Positions 43,926-52,109 of a DNA stretch of 64,000 bases are shown here, in pieces. Positions within the stretch are counted from its first letter, which is position 1; each line of letters begins with the position of its first letter. The translations under genes and the position numbers were made by a program. The stretch comes from DATJGR01 sp963812255 (lineage in GTDB: Bacteria > Pseudomonadota > Gammaproteobacteria > Pseudomonadales > Azotimanducaceae): assembly GCA_963812255.1 (NCBI GenBank), contig CAWEUM010000005.1:1116001-1180000 (forward strand), in the 5' to 3' direction. The notes under the pieces were generated by a model. That model searched no databases. It was given only the letters and a program-made list of their open reading frames with translations, and was not told where the DNA came from.

Positions 43926-45449
43926 ATGCACGATATGCTGAGCGACGCCGCGCGGTGCCTCATCCGACATTTCCGCAGAGTCGCCGCGACCACTGCCGTA
44001 TTCGTCGCGGCGGCCGCCTCCGCCGCCACACCCGATTTCTCCGCAATCGGTTCTTACATCGACGCGCAGCGCAACGCTGCACACATCCCGGGACTCGCGG
44101 TGGCGATCGTCGATGGTGATGGCACCGTGTACGTCGCCGGATTCGGGCTGGCCGACGAAAACCGCCGGCCGGTCGCCAGCAACACGCCGTTCATTCTGGG
44201 GTCGACCAGCAAGTCGTTCACCGCCCTTGCCGTCATGCAGCTCGTCGAGGCTGGACGGATCGATCTCGACGCCCCGGCGCAGCGCTATGTGCCATGGTTC
44301 GCGGTGGCAGACGCCGACGCCTCGGCGAAGATCACCATTCGCCAGTTGCTAAATCAGACGAGCGGATTCTCAACCGCGTCGGGGCGCCGCACGCTGACGG
44401 ATTTCTCGAGCGGCGACGACGCGCTGGAAAATCGCGTGCGCGGATTGCGAGATGTCGCGCTCAGCACGCCCGTCGGTACGACTTATCAGTACAGCAACTG
44501 CAACTACCAGGTGCTCGGCCTCATCGTTCAACAAGTGTCCGGACAGAGCTATGAGGCATACGTGGCCGAACACGTCTTCGCACCTCTCGCAATGAACCAC
44601 ACCTACACGTCCAAACAGATGGCGATCGAAAACGGCCTAGCGATGGGGTACCGCACCTGGTTCGGCCGCCCGGTTGCTTTCGACGAGACGTTGCCACGGG
44701 CAAGCGTACCGCAGGGCTTCATCATCTCTACGGCACAGGACATGTCGCACTACCTGATCGCGCAACTGAACGGCGGCCAATATCGGCAGACACGCGTGCT
44801 CTCGGCCAACGGTATTGCTACGTTGCACCAGGGCGCTGCACGCGAAGGCAACAGCGATGTGTACTACGGTATGGGCTGGAACGTCGGCTCCGTGGAGGAT
44901 CTGAATGCCGTCTGGCACTCCGGCGACACGAACAGCTTCCAGTCATTCATGGTACTGCTACCGGATCGACGCTGGGCTTTCGCGATATTGTCGAACGTCA
45001 ACAACATTCCGGCGGGCCGTCGCTTCGAGGAAATCGGCTGGGGGATCGCCAAGCTGTTGACGGGTAGTTCCCCGAATACCGCGCACGTGCTTGATTCGAC
45101 GTGGACCTACCTGGTGTTCTTCGGTGTCGTCGCGGTTCAGATTTTGGGCATGGCGCGCACGCTGACTCTTTTGCGTCGTTGGCGGCGGGAGCCCGCCTCG
45201 CGACCCAGCGGGCTCTCGGCGGCAATCCGCCGTATCGCGCTCCCCTCCGCAATGAACGTGGCGTGGGGACTGCTGATCTTCCTCGCCCTGCCGCTGATGT
45301 TCGCGCCGATTCGCGTACTCACGTCGGCGATTCCAGATATCGGATATCTGCTGTTGATCAGCGGGTCGATCGCGCTGCTATGGAGCGCAGTCCGTGCTGT
45401 GTGGGTGTTGGGGTTGCTGCGCTCACGCCCGACTGCCCGAGCAATCTAG
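43926..45449 (+). CDS. serine hydrolase (class C beta-lactamase fold) with C-terminal membrane helices
   Basis: The 507-aa protein has a hydrophobic N-terminal signal ('TTAVFVAAAASAA'). The penicillin-binding fold motifs are intact: S-x-x-K 'LGSTSKSFTALAVM', Y-x-N 'QYSNCNYQVLGL', and 'WHSGDTNSFQSF' in place of KTG. After about residue 380 come at least three hydrophobic helices, so the catalytic domain is probably tethered to the membrane, facing the periplasm. Esterase or D-aminopeptidase-like activity is more likely than beta-lactam hydrolysis. It diverges from the tannase-like gene. Confidence 0.88.
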   Translation: MHDMLSDAARCLIRHFRRVAATTAVFVAAAASAATPDFSAIGSYIDAQRNAAHIPGLAVAIVDGDGTVYVAGFGLADENRRPVASNTPFILGSTSKSFTALAVMQLVEAGRIDLDAPAQRYVPWFAVADADASAKITIRQLLNQTSGFSTASGRRTLTDFSSGDDALENRVRGLRDVALSTPVGTTYQYSNCNYQVLGLIVQQVSGQSYEAYVAEHVFAPLAMNHTYTSKQMAIENGLAMGYRTWFGRPVAFDETLPRASVPQGFIISTAQDMSHYLIAQLNGGQYRQTRVLSANGIATLHQGAAREGNSDVYYGMGWNVGSVEDLNAVWHSGDTNSFQSFMVLLPDRRWAFAILSNVNNIPAGRRFEEIGWGIAKLLTGSSPNTAHVLDSTWTYLVFFGVVAVQILGMARTLTLLRRWRREPASRPSGLSAAIRRIALPSAMNVAWGLLIFLALPLMFAPIRVLTSAIPDIGYLLLISGSIALLWSAVRAVWVLGLLRSRPTARAI

Positions 45450-45475
45450 ACCAACGGCATCCGGATACCTCGATT

Positions 45476-46240
45476 TCATCGAGCCGATCTCGCTGCCGCT
45501 TCGCGCGCAGCGCGCACCTTTTCGTTGGTCTGATTGAACAGCAATTCGCGGCGCGCCTTTTCTTCCTCGTCGGTCCGTTCGCCTCTACCGAGTTCGCGGC
45601 CGACGTGCCGACCTTTGTCCACCGCAGGACGTTCGCCGACCTCATCGACCCAGCGCTTCAAATGCGGAAACGTGGTCCAGACACCTTCGTCGATCAGTCG
45701 GCCCACCAGAAACGCCCACGGCCACGAAATGATGTCGGCGATGCTGTAATCGGCGCCGGCGAGATACCGATTCACCGACAACTGCGCATCCATCACGCCA
45801 CAGAGGCGGTCGACTTCGCCAACGAAACGCTTAATGCCGTACTCGAGGTGCGTCGGATCGGCGGCGATGTTCTTCGCATAGTTCTTGAAATGGTTCGCGT
45901 TGCCCATCATCGGGCCGAGGTTCGCCATCTGCCAGTGCACCCATTGCAGCACCTTGTAGCGCGCCGCCGGTTCCTTTGGCAGAAACTGGCCTGACTTGTC
46001 GGCGAGATACTCGAGGATCGCGCCGGATTCGAAGATCGACAGCGGCGCGCCGCCGCCGAGCGGATCGTGGTCGATGATCGCGGGCATCCGGTTGTTCGGA
46101 CTGATCGCCAGGAAGTCGGCTTTGAATTGATCTCCGCCGCCGATGTCCACCGGCACGATGCGGTAGGCGAGACCGCATTCCTCGAGCATGATCGTGACCT
46201 TCCAACCGTTCGGCGTGGGCCAGTAGCAAACGTCAATCAT
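45476..46240 (-). CDS. glutathione S-transferase (YfcG/Ure2p-like)
   Basis: The 254-aa protein from ATG 46240 has AAGGAGC upstream. The thioredoxin-like N-domain has 'YWPTPNGWKVTIMLEECGLAY', with T-P-N-G-W-K typical of the nu/YfcG class. It continues with 'ISPNNRMPAIIDHDP' (cis-Pro) and 'ESGAILEYLADKSG'-like 'FESGAILEYLADK' (here SIFESGAI). The helical C-domain is complete. YfcG-type GSTs act on disulfides. It is 40 nt downstream of the serine hydrolase on the same strand and likely in its operon. Confidence 0.9.
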   Translation of the reverse strand: MIDVCYWPTPNGWKVTIMLEECGLAYRIVPVDIGGGDQFKADFLAISPNNRMPAIIDHDPLGGGAPLSIFESGAILEYLADKSGQFLPKEPAARYKVLQWVHWQMANLGPMMGNANHFKNYAKNIAADPTHLEYGIKRFVGEVDRLCGVMDAQLSVNRYLAGADYSIADIISWPWAFLVGRLIDEGVWTTFPHLKRWVDEVGERPAVDKGRHVGRELGRGERTDEEEKARRELLFNQTNEKVRAAREAAARSAR

Positions 46241-46280
46241 CAGCGTGCTCCTTCGTGCATGAGGTGGTGGCGCATCGTGT

Positions 46281-47495
46281 TCATCCGACGGTGGTTCCCA
46301 CACCGTCCGCGGACGGCGGTGTAAAAGCGACACCGATCGCCTGGTACATCGCGCCGATCATCGGCCACCAACGCGGATCACCGCCAGGTCCGCCGCTTTG
46401 CATCTGGTTCATCGCATAACCAAACGATATTCGATTCTCCGGATCGCAGAAGCCGAGCGATCCGCCGGCACCGGCGTGACCGAACGCGCGCGGGTTGTCG
46501 GAGAAGCGCCGCATCGGACTCGGCAGCATGAAACCGAGCGCGATGCGATTGGAAAGCTGCAACACCTTGTCGACACCCGCGACCTGTTCGGTTCGGGCGC
46601 GTTCCATACCGGCTTGCGACACGAGTTGCACACCATTGAACGATTCGCCGCGCGTGAAGGCACCGGCCGCTGCGTAGAAGCGCGCGAGTGAGCGCGCATT
46701 GGTGTGGCCGTTGGCGCTGCAGATTTCCGCCGCGCGCCAGGCGCGGCTGTTTACGGTCCCGGGCGGCAGCACTGGATTGGCAAACGTTTTGCCGGCCAGC
46801 GATTCTTTATCGGCCATCATCTCGGCGAGCAGATCGCGCGCGCCCGCTGCCGCGGGCGGCGATGGAATCAGGTCCGCGATGCGCGCATCGAGTTCGGGAC
46901 CGCAACCGATGAATGCGTCCAGCGCGAGCGGATGCGCAATCTCTTCGCGAAAGAACCGGCCGACGCTGCGGCCGTCGACACGCCGGACGATCTCGCCGAC
47001 GAGCCAGCCATAGGTGAATGCGTGATAGCCGTGCGCCGTGCCGGGCGGCCACCAGGGTTCCTGTGCGGCGAGCGCATCGCACATCTTGTTCCAGTTGTAG
47101 ATGTCGTCGGCCGCGAGCGGTTTGCGGATCGCCGAAAGGCCCGCCTGATGCGATAGACAGTAACGCACCGGCAGTGTGGCTTTGCCGGCCTGCGCAAACT
47201 CGGGCCAGTACCGGGCGACAGGCGCATCGAGATCGAGCGTGCCGCGATCGGCCAGCAGATTCGCGCACAGGGCGCCGAGCCCCTTCGTCGTCGAATACAC
47301 GTTGACGATCGTGTTCCTGTGCCAGGGTCGAGTGCGGGCCATGTCCGCGTGGCCGGCCCACAGATCGACGACAGGTTTGCCGTCGAAGCTGACGCACACC
47401 GACGCACCAATTTCTTTGCCGGCTACAAAATTTGCTTCGAACGCGTCGCGAACCTGTTCGAAACGCGAATCGCAGTCACCCGATATCTGCGTCAC
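46281..47495 (-). CDS. beta-lactamase-related serine hydrolase (EstB-like esterase)
   Basis: The 404-aa protein starts at GTG 47495 behind GAGGAGG. It has no signal peptide. S-x-x-K is 'VYSTTKGLGALC', the family block 'HGYHAFTYGWLVGEIVRR' replaces Y-x-N, and 'FGHAGAGGSLGFCDPE' corresponds to the third motif. This arrangement is typical of cytoplasmic class C-like esterases such as EstB. It is followed by the GST gene, 40 nt away. Confidence 0.88.
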   Translation of the reverse strand: MTQISGDCDSRFEQVRDAFEANFVAGKEIGASVCVSFDGKPVVDLWAGHADMARTRPWHRNTIVNVYSTTKGLGALCANLLADRGTLDLDAPVARYWPEFAQAGKATLPVRYCLSHQAGLSAIRKPLAADDIYNWNKMCDALAAQEPWWPPGTAHGYHAFTYGWLVGEIVRRVDGRSVGRFFREEIAHPLALDAFIGCGPELDARIADLIPSPPAAAGARDLLAEMMADKESLAGKTFANPVLPPGTVNSRAWRAAEICSANGHTNARSLARFYAAAGAFTRGESFNGVQLVSQAGMERARTEQVAGVDKVLQLSNRIALGFMLPSPMRRFSDNPRAFGHAGAGGSLGFCDPENRISFGYAMNQMQSGGPGGDPRWWPMIGAMYQAIGVAFTPPSADGVGTTVG

Positions 47496-47534
47496 GACCT
47501 GTGCCTCCTCGATGGATTACTCGCGCGAACCGAA

Positions 47535-47978
47535 TCAGCGCCGGTATTGCACGAACGGCGTCTTCGTCGCCATCTGATCGTACAACCCACGTGCACGGTA
47601 GTTGAACTCCTGCGTCATCCAGTACGTGCGTGAACAGTCACGCGCATCCGCCTCGCGATAGATCGCCTCGATCAGCGCACGGCCGATGCCGCCGGCACGC
47701 AGCGTAGGCTCGACGAACAGGTCTTCCAGATAACAATAGTGCGTAGCCGACCAGGTCGAACGGTGGAATAGGATATGAGCGATGCCAACCGGCCGATCGT
47801 CGTCGCCGACTGCAACGAGGCCGATATGGAAATTCGCCTCACCATGGACCATACGCTGCCACGTCGCCTCAATGACGTCGGCGGCGACGCTCGCCTCGTA
47901 GAACGCGATGTAGGCTTTGAACAGCCGCAACCACGCGGCCTTGTCCTGCACAGCGAGAGGGCGGATGCGAATGCTCAT
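47535..47978 (-). CDS. GNAT family N-acetyltransferase
   Basis: This 147-aa acetyltransferase has 'IRIRPLAVQDKAAWLRLF' at the N-terminus, then 'YLEDLFVEPTLRAGGIGRALIEAI' with the acetyl-CoA pyrophosphate-binding R-x-x-G-x-G/A motif. It ends with 'QEFNYRARGLYDQMA', typical of GNAT C-termini. The acceptor is not predictable. It starts at ATG 47978 and stands 33 nt downstream of the HAD gene, so it may be the fourth gene of the XRE cassette operon. Confidence 0.9.
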   Translation of the reverse strand: MSIRIRPLAVQDKAAWLRLFKAYIAFYEASVAADVIEATWQRMVHGEANFHIGLVAVGDDDRPVGIAHILFHRSTWSATHYCYLEDLFVEPTLRAGGIGRALIEAIYREADARDCSRTYWMTQEFNYRARGLYDQMATKTPFVQYRR

Positions 47979-48011
47979 GGCGTCTCCGTCAGATTCGATT
48001 CGTGCGGTCCA

Positions 48012-48644
48012 TTATGTCGATGCGAGCAATGCGCGGTCGAGCAGAACCCTCCGAACTGCGTTCGGCCCCACGCAGCGAAACGCCCGCATGCCATATGCAC
48101 GTGCGGCATCGACGTTGACCTGATTGTCATCCACGAACAGGATCTCGCTCGGGTCGAATCCGATGCGCGTCGCGACGTGATCGAACGCATCGTGGTCCGG
48201 CTTGATGCAGTCGATCAGGTGCGATGCAAAATGGTGATCGAAGTGCCGCTCGAAATCCATCTCGTGCATGATGCGCGGCCAGTGGGTCGCGTTGCTGTTG
48301 CTCAGTGTGGCACGGACGATCCCGGGCCGCAGTTGACGCAACAAATCGTGTGCGCCCGGCAGCGGACCGAGCGGCCAAGCGGCAAAACTGCGACGGAATT
48401 CGTCGGCGGTCGCATTCAGCGCGAATTCGGCCACCACCCGGTCGGCAAACGTCATCGAGTCGATTCGATCGCGTTCGTAATCGCGCACAGTGGGCGATGC
48501 GAGCCACGCACGCCACAAACCCTCGACATTCGTCGTGTTCCGCATCCACCGCAACATTGTGTCGATGCCGCCCAACTCGACGAGTACACCGCCGACGTCG
48601 AAGAGGACGCACCGAATCTCACCCGCAGCAATTGATCGCGTCAC
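48012..48644 (-). CDS. HAD-IA hydrolase, third gene of the XRE-nucleotidyltransferase cassette
   Basis: The 210-aa protein has nucleophile motif 'VLFDVGGVLVE', motif II 'ATLSNSNATHW', Lys motif 'DCIKPDHDAF' and 'ILFVDDNQVNVDAA'. The second Asp of DxD is Gly, as in other 'DxGGVL' HADs (YihX-like). The GTG start overlaps the nucleotidyltransferase stop (GTGA), so translation is coupled. A phosphatase tied to an NTase and an XRE regulator is unusual; it could remove a nucleotidyl or phosphate product, but that is conjecture. Confidence 0.82.
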   Translation of the reverse strand: MTRSIAAGEIRCVLFDVGGVLVELGGIDTMLRWMRNTTNVEGLWRAWLASPTVRDYERDRIDSMTFADRVVAEFALNATADEFRRSFAAWPLGPLPGAHDLLRQLRPGIVRATLSNSNATHWPRIMHEMDFERHFDHHFASHLIDCIKPDHDAFDHVATRIGFDPSEILFVDDNQVNVDAARAYGMRAFRCVGPNAVRRVLLDRALLAST

Positions 48645-49186
48645 GGCTCGATGCGCGCGAGCGCGTTCAGGCGTTCGATGCGCTCATCGTCGGCGCCCAT
48701 GTAGCGAACCAGCACGGCCGTCACCTGGGCCACGTCGAGCGTGCCGGCCGCCTGCATTTCCTCGATGTCGGCCCAGTCCTTGGTTCGATTGAAGAACGCC
48801 TTGAACACCGCGATGTCGTGACACGACAGGAACGGAATCGATTCGTCCGCAAACCGTTCCCAACGCGTGCGAAGCGCAACCTCGTCGTGAAACGGCGTGG
48901 TGTTCAGAAACAGATCGAGCGGGGTCTTATCCCACCAGATTCGAACCTGCCCATCGCGGTGCAAGGTCGCCAGATCCGCATCGCGCCATTTGGCCTGTTT
49001 CGGCAACCCGCGAAACACGTGCTCACTACGCTCGATATCGACGAACACGTTGATGTCGATATCGATCGTGCCGCGTGCGCGTTGCGTGCACCACGCCAGC
49101 GCCAGCGCTCCGCCGAACGCGTGCGGCAGTTCCGCCTTGGCGAGCGTCTTGTGAATCGCAACGATCTTGGCAGGTAGATCAGTCAT
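48641..49186 (-). CDS. nucleotidyltransferase-fold protein (AbiEii/MNT-like)
   Basis: The 181-aa protein shows the minimal NTase pattern: 'PHAFGGALALAWC' (the GG/GS motif) followed by 'GTIDIDINVFVD' (D-x-D metal ligands), and later 'DLFLNTTPFHDEV' with a third acidic position. Such proteins include the AbiEii and MNT toxins, which add nucleotides or AMP to tRNA or partner proteins. Its start overlaps the XRE gene stop (ATGA) and its stop overlaps the HAD gene start. A toxin role is inferred from fold and context only. Confidence 0.72.
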   Translation of the reverse strand: MTDLPAKIVAIHKTLAKAELPHAFGGALALAWCTQRARGTIDIDINVFVDIERSEHVFRGLPKQAKWRDADLATLHRDGQVRIWWDKTPLDLFLNTTPFHDEVALRTRWERFADESIPFLSCHDIAVFKAFFNRTKDWADIEEMQAAGTLDVAQVTAVLVRYMGADDERIERLNALARIEP

Positions 49187-49539
49187 GCGTGACCGAATTT
49201 CGGATAACGCATCGCCTTCGCGTGCCGCGCCGGGAATTGTGCGGCCAGATTCAGCACCTCTTCGAGTTCACGGCCTCGCGGCAGGCCGTCGCGTTCGCGC
49301 ACCCGCAACGACAACTGGAAGTCGGTCGCAAAGCCGCACGCGTCGAGAATGCGCAGGAACGTCGGTACCGACGGCGCTTTGCGTCCCTGTTCGTACGCGA
49401 CCAGCGTCGAATGAGACGTGCCGGCTCGCGCGGCGAGCTCGCGCAACGACAACCCGGCCGCGGTGCGCGCCCGGCGCAACGCGCCGGCGACCTGTGCGTC
49501 GTATCGGTGATTGGCGTTTTGGAGGTTCGTGGCGTTCAT
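49183..49539 (-). CDS. XRE-family helix-turn-helix regulator (antitoxin-like)
   Basis: The 118-aa protein has an N-terminal HTH ('VAGALRRARTAAGLSLRELAARAGTSHSTLVAYEQGRKAPSV', in blocks) like HipB and other antitoxins. The C-terminal part is basic with 'ACGFATDFQLSLRVRERDG'. It is the first gene of the cassette and is coupled to the NTase by ATGA. An 18-bp imperfect dyad lies 8 nt before its start codon, as expected for autoregulation. Confidence 0.85.
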   Translation of the reverse strand: MNATNLQNANHRYDAQVAGALRRARTAAGLSLRELAARAGTSHSTLVAYEQGRKAPSVPTFLRILDACGFATDFQLSLRVRERDGLPRGRELEEVLNLAAQFPARHAKAMRYPKFGHA

Positions 49540-49547
49540 GTAGCTAC

Positions 49548-49565
49548 GGTACCTGATCGGATACC
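49548..49565. promoter_or_regulatory. imperfect 18-bp dyad upstream of the XRE gene
   Basis: GGTACCTGA and TCGGATACC form a dyad with 7 of 9 positions matching, ending 8 nt before the XRE start codon. The position fits an autoregulatory operator for the XRE cassette. Confidence 0.5.
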
Positions 49566-49654
49566 AGATGCCAACCCACCACCTGGCCCCCGATCGGGTT
49601 GCGCCTTAGCTCGATTCACCTTCTTCCGAGGCTGCCTTCTAAGGCTGATTCAGC

Positions 49655-50230
49655 TCACAACCACTTACGGCCCCATTCGAACGGCGCAATACCGTCGCTC
49701 GTCAACTGCCACACCTGCGCATCGGCGCGACCCGCGTCGAGATCGAGAAAGCCGATCGTGCCGAGCTGCGTATCGTAATTGTGCGGATACAGCGCCGACC
49801 CCGGATTCACGCACAGAATGCCGTGCAATCGCGTGATGCGTTCGACGTGGGTATCGCCGGACACGATGACGTCGGGCCGCTCGTCGGGGAAGAAGCGCTG
49901 TACCCACTTCGCCAATGTGAAGTTCGGCGGCCGCTCGGGGACCGGCACGTAGTGCGTCAGGCCAACCTTCACGCCTTCCAGTTCCAGCAGCCAGGCATAC
50001 TTCACCCGCGGATCGTCCGGCTGCACCGGGCGACCGCCCGACCCGTCCTCGCCGTTGCCGCGCGCGGCATACACCGGCGCGATGCGCTGCAATTCGTCCA
50101 GCACCGAGAACTCGTGGACGTCGCCGGCGTGAAAGATCAGATCGACGCCGCGAAACGCTTTGGTGACCTGCGGCCACAGCTCCGCGCGCGCCTCCGGAAT
50201 GTGGGTATCCGAGATCAGACCAATACGCAT
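49655..50230 (-). CDS. metallophosphoesterase (YfcE-type phosphodiesterase)
   Basis: The 191-aa protein has all calcineurin-fold motifs: 'GLISDTHIPEA' (DxH), 'LIFHAGDVHEF' (GD), 'VYAARGNGEDG' (GN), 'VGLTHYVPV' and 'VIVSGDTHVERI' (GDTH). The second H of the usual GNxD/H is altered (GNGE). YfcE-like enzymes hydrolyse phosphodiesters. It starts at ATG 50230, 16 nt downstream of the DUF4124-type gene, and is likely co-transcribed. Confidence 0.9.
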   Translation of the reverse strand: MRIGLISDTHIPEARAELWPQVTKAFRGVDLIFHAGDVHEFSVLDELQRIAPVYAARGNGEDGSGGRPVQPDDPRVKYAWLLELEGVKVGLTHYVPVPERPPNFTLAKWVQRFFPDERPDVIVSGDTHVERITRLHGILCVNPGSALYPHNYDTQLGTIGFLDLDAGRADAQVWQLTSDGIAPFEWGRKWL

Positions 50231-50246
50231 TCGGTACGTCTGTCGC

Positions 50247-50774
50247 TCAATGCGCTGCCTGCACGTGCGGTTGGTGCGGCGGCGAACCGGGCCGCGAATG
50301 CGGGCGGCCGTCTGGTCGATGCGGAGGATGCGGATGAGGGCGAGGCCCCACGTGCGGTGGTCTCCGGTAGGGTCCAATGAACAGCGGATAGTAGCTGGTC
50401 GACTCGCGCTCTGCTTCACGTTCGCGCGCGCGTTGTTGTGCGGCCGCCGTGCGAACGTAATCCAACTCGAGCTTCTGTTGCTCGAGCGCCTCTTTCGCGC
50501 GCGCTTCGCGGCTGGTTTCGAGCACCTCCAACAGCGCGAGCTGTTGTTGGAACTGTTCATTTGCTCGTTCGACGTCTTCCCGCATTGGCGTCGGCGGCGG
50601 TACCACTTCCACTGCAACCGCCGAGGCGGTACGCGTGTCGCTGAACGCGACCACGCCGTCGGGCCCAACCGTGCGGTATACCGTCGTTGCGTCCGGTTCG
50701 GCGGCGAACACCCACAATGGCGCGAAGAGCCATGCCGCCCCTGCGTAGAATCGTTGGCGACCATGATTTTTCAT
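50247..50774 (-). CDS. DUF4124-like secreted coiled-coil protein
   Basis: The 175-aa protein from ATG 50774 has a signal peptide ('AGAAWLFAPLWVFAAE'), then the DUF4124 pattern 'TTVYRTVGPDGVVAFSDTR'. A charged coiled-coil follows ('ANEQFQQQLALLEVLE', 'KEALEQQKLELDYV'), and the tail is rich in Pro and His ('PPHVGPRPHPHPPHRP'). DUF4124 is usually an N-terminal module of envelope proteins of unknown role. The His-rich tail might bind metal. Confidence 0.7.
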   Translation of the reverse strand: MKNHGRQRFYAGAAWLFAPLWVFAAEPDATTVYRTVGPDGVVAFSDTRTASAVAVEVVPPPTPMREDVERANEQFQQQLALLEVLETSREARAKEALEQQKLELDYVRTAAAQQRAREREAERESTSYYPLFIGPYRRPPHVGPRPHPHPPHRPDGRPHSRPGSPPHQPHVQAAH

Positions 50775-50847
50775 GACGTCAAAACGCTGGCTCAAATCAC
50801 GAACTGAGCTGATACTAACGCAGACGGGGGGGTCCTGGGAGGGACGC

Positions 50848-51225
50848 ATGACGATACCGATCGATTTCCCGGCCTTGGCAGTGCGCGCCAACGCGGACGG
50901 TGAATTCGCGCTGCACGCGCGGTTCTGGAACGCGACCGTCAAGCTGCGGGCGGGGGCTGCAAGCTATCGCCTCGATATCCGCGACGGCAAGCTGAGCGGC
51001 TGCACACCGTGGCTCGGCGCGATAGCCAGCGATCTGTCGATCGAGGCCGAGGAATCCGACTGGACCGAATTGCTGGCGCCACTGCCGCGACCGTTCTATC
51101 AGGATCTGTACGCGGCAACGATTCACCATGGCTTCGCGGTCTCCGGCGACACGCTGAACTACTGCGCCTACTACCCGGCGCTGCGGCGGCTCGTCGAACT
51201 GATGCGGGAGGCTCGCCATGCCTGA
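50848..51225 (+). CDS. SCP2-like (sterol-carrier-like) small protein
   Basis: The 125-aa protein from ATG 50848 follows GGAGGGACGC. The pattern 'YRLDIRDGKLSG', then 'SDLSIEAEESDWTELLAPLPRPF', then 'HHGFAVSGDTL' and a C-terminal helix 'PALRRLVELMREA' is how an SCP2 lipid-binding domain is laid out. Pairwise identity to known SCP2 cannot be judged here. Its stop lies 8 nt inside the alpha/beta hydrolase gene, so the two are coupled and probably share a hydrophobic substrate. Confidence 0.6.
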   Translation: MTIPIDFPALAVRANADGEFALHARFWNATVKLRAGAASYRLDIRDGKLSGCTPWLGAIASDLSIEAEESDWTELLAPLPRPFYQDLYAATIHHGFAVSGDTLNYCAYYPALRRLVELMREARHA

Positions 51226-52075
51226 GGTTCGTTTCGACGAAACCGTCGGACGCTACGTGCATCTCGACCTCGGCGGAATCAGCCATCGCGTGTACTTCGA
51301 AGAGAGCGGCACCGGTATTCCGCTGCTACTGCAGCACACCGCCGGTGCCGACGGCCGACAATGGCGTCATGTGCTCGAAGATGCCGAATTGCGCAAACGC
51401 TTTCGCATGGTCGCATATGACCTGCCCTACCATGGCAAATCGGTTCCACCAACGAGTCAACGCTGGTGGAGCGAGCCTTATCGGTTGACGCGCGAGTTTC
51501 TCATCAGCGTGCCGGTGGCGCTGGCGGCGGCGCTCGATGTGCAGCGGCCAATCTACATGGGCAGTTCGATCGGCGGCCATCTTGCGATCGATCTGGCAAT
51601 CGAGCGGCCCGATCGATTTCGTGCCGTCATCGGCCTCGAAGCGTCTGCGTTCACGCCGGGCGGCTACGTCGATGAGTTCTATCATCCGGCGATCAGCAAC
51701 GATTTCAAAGCGCATCTGATGTATGGACTGATGGCGCCGATGAGTCCCGAAGCCTATCGGCGCGAGACAACGTGGGTGTACAGCCAGGGCGCACCCGCGG
51801 TGTTCAAGGGAGATCTGTACTACTACTCGATCGACCACGACGTGACCGAAACCGCGCACACGATCGACACGAAAAGGGTCTCCGTCGACATCCTCAACGG
51901 CGAGTACGACTGGAGCGGCACGCCGGCGCTGGGCCAGGCGCTCGCGGATCTGATTCCCGGTGCGCGCTATCAGACGATGCCGGGGCTGGGTCATTTTCCG
52001 ATGAGCGAGAATCCGGAGCTGTTTCTGTCGATCATTCGCCCGGTGCTGGAGCGGATCGTACAACAGGCCGACTGA
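51218..52075 (+). CDS. alpha/beta hydrolase
   Basis: This 285-aa hydrolase has the oxyanion region 'LLLQHTAGADGRQW', nucleophile Ser in 'IYMGSSIGGHLAIDLA', acid in 'NGEYDWSG' and His in 'PGLGHFPMSENP'. A cap domain follows the nucleophile strand. It overlaps the SCP2-like gene and is 34 nt before an SDR gene on the same strand. An ester or ring-cleavage product of a hydrophobic compound is a plausible substrate. Confidence 0.9.
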   Translation: MPEVRFDETVGRYVHLDLGGISHRVYFEESGTGIPLLLQHTAGADGRQWRHVLEDAELRKRFRMVAYDLPYHGKSVPPTSQRWWSEPYRLTREFLISVPVALAAALDVQRPIYMGSSIGGHLAIDLAIERPDRFRAVIGLEASAFTPGGYVDEFYHPAISNDFKAHLMYGLMAPMSPEAYRRETTWVYSQGAPAVFKGDLYYYSIDHDVTETAHTIDTKRVSVDILNGEYDWSGTPALGQALADLIPGARYQTMPGLGHFPMSENPELFLSIIRPVLERIVQQAD

Positions 52076-52109
52076 GGCGCGACAGCAGACACAACAAGAG
52101 AGGCTCGCT

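Noticed and set aside
48930..48960. tRNA-like T-loop sequence (TTCGAACC)
   Set aside because: It lies inside the nucleotidyltransferase gene and no cloverleaf can be built around it.
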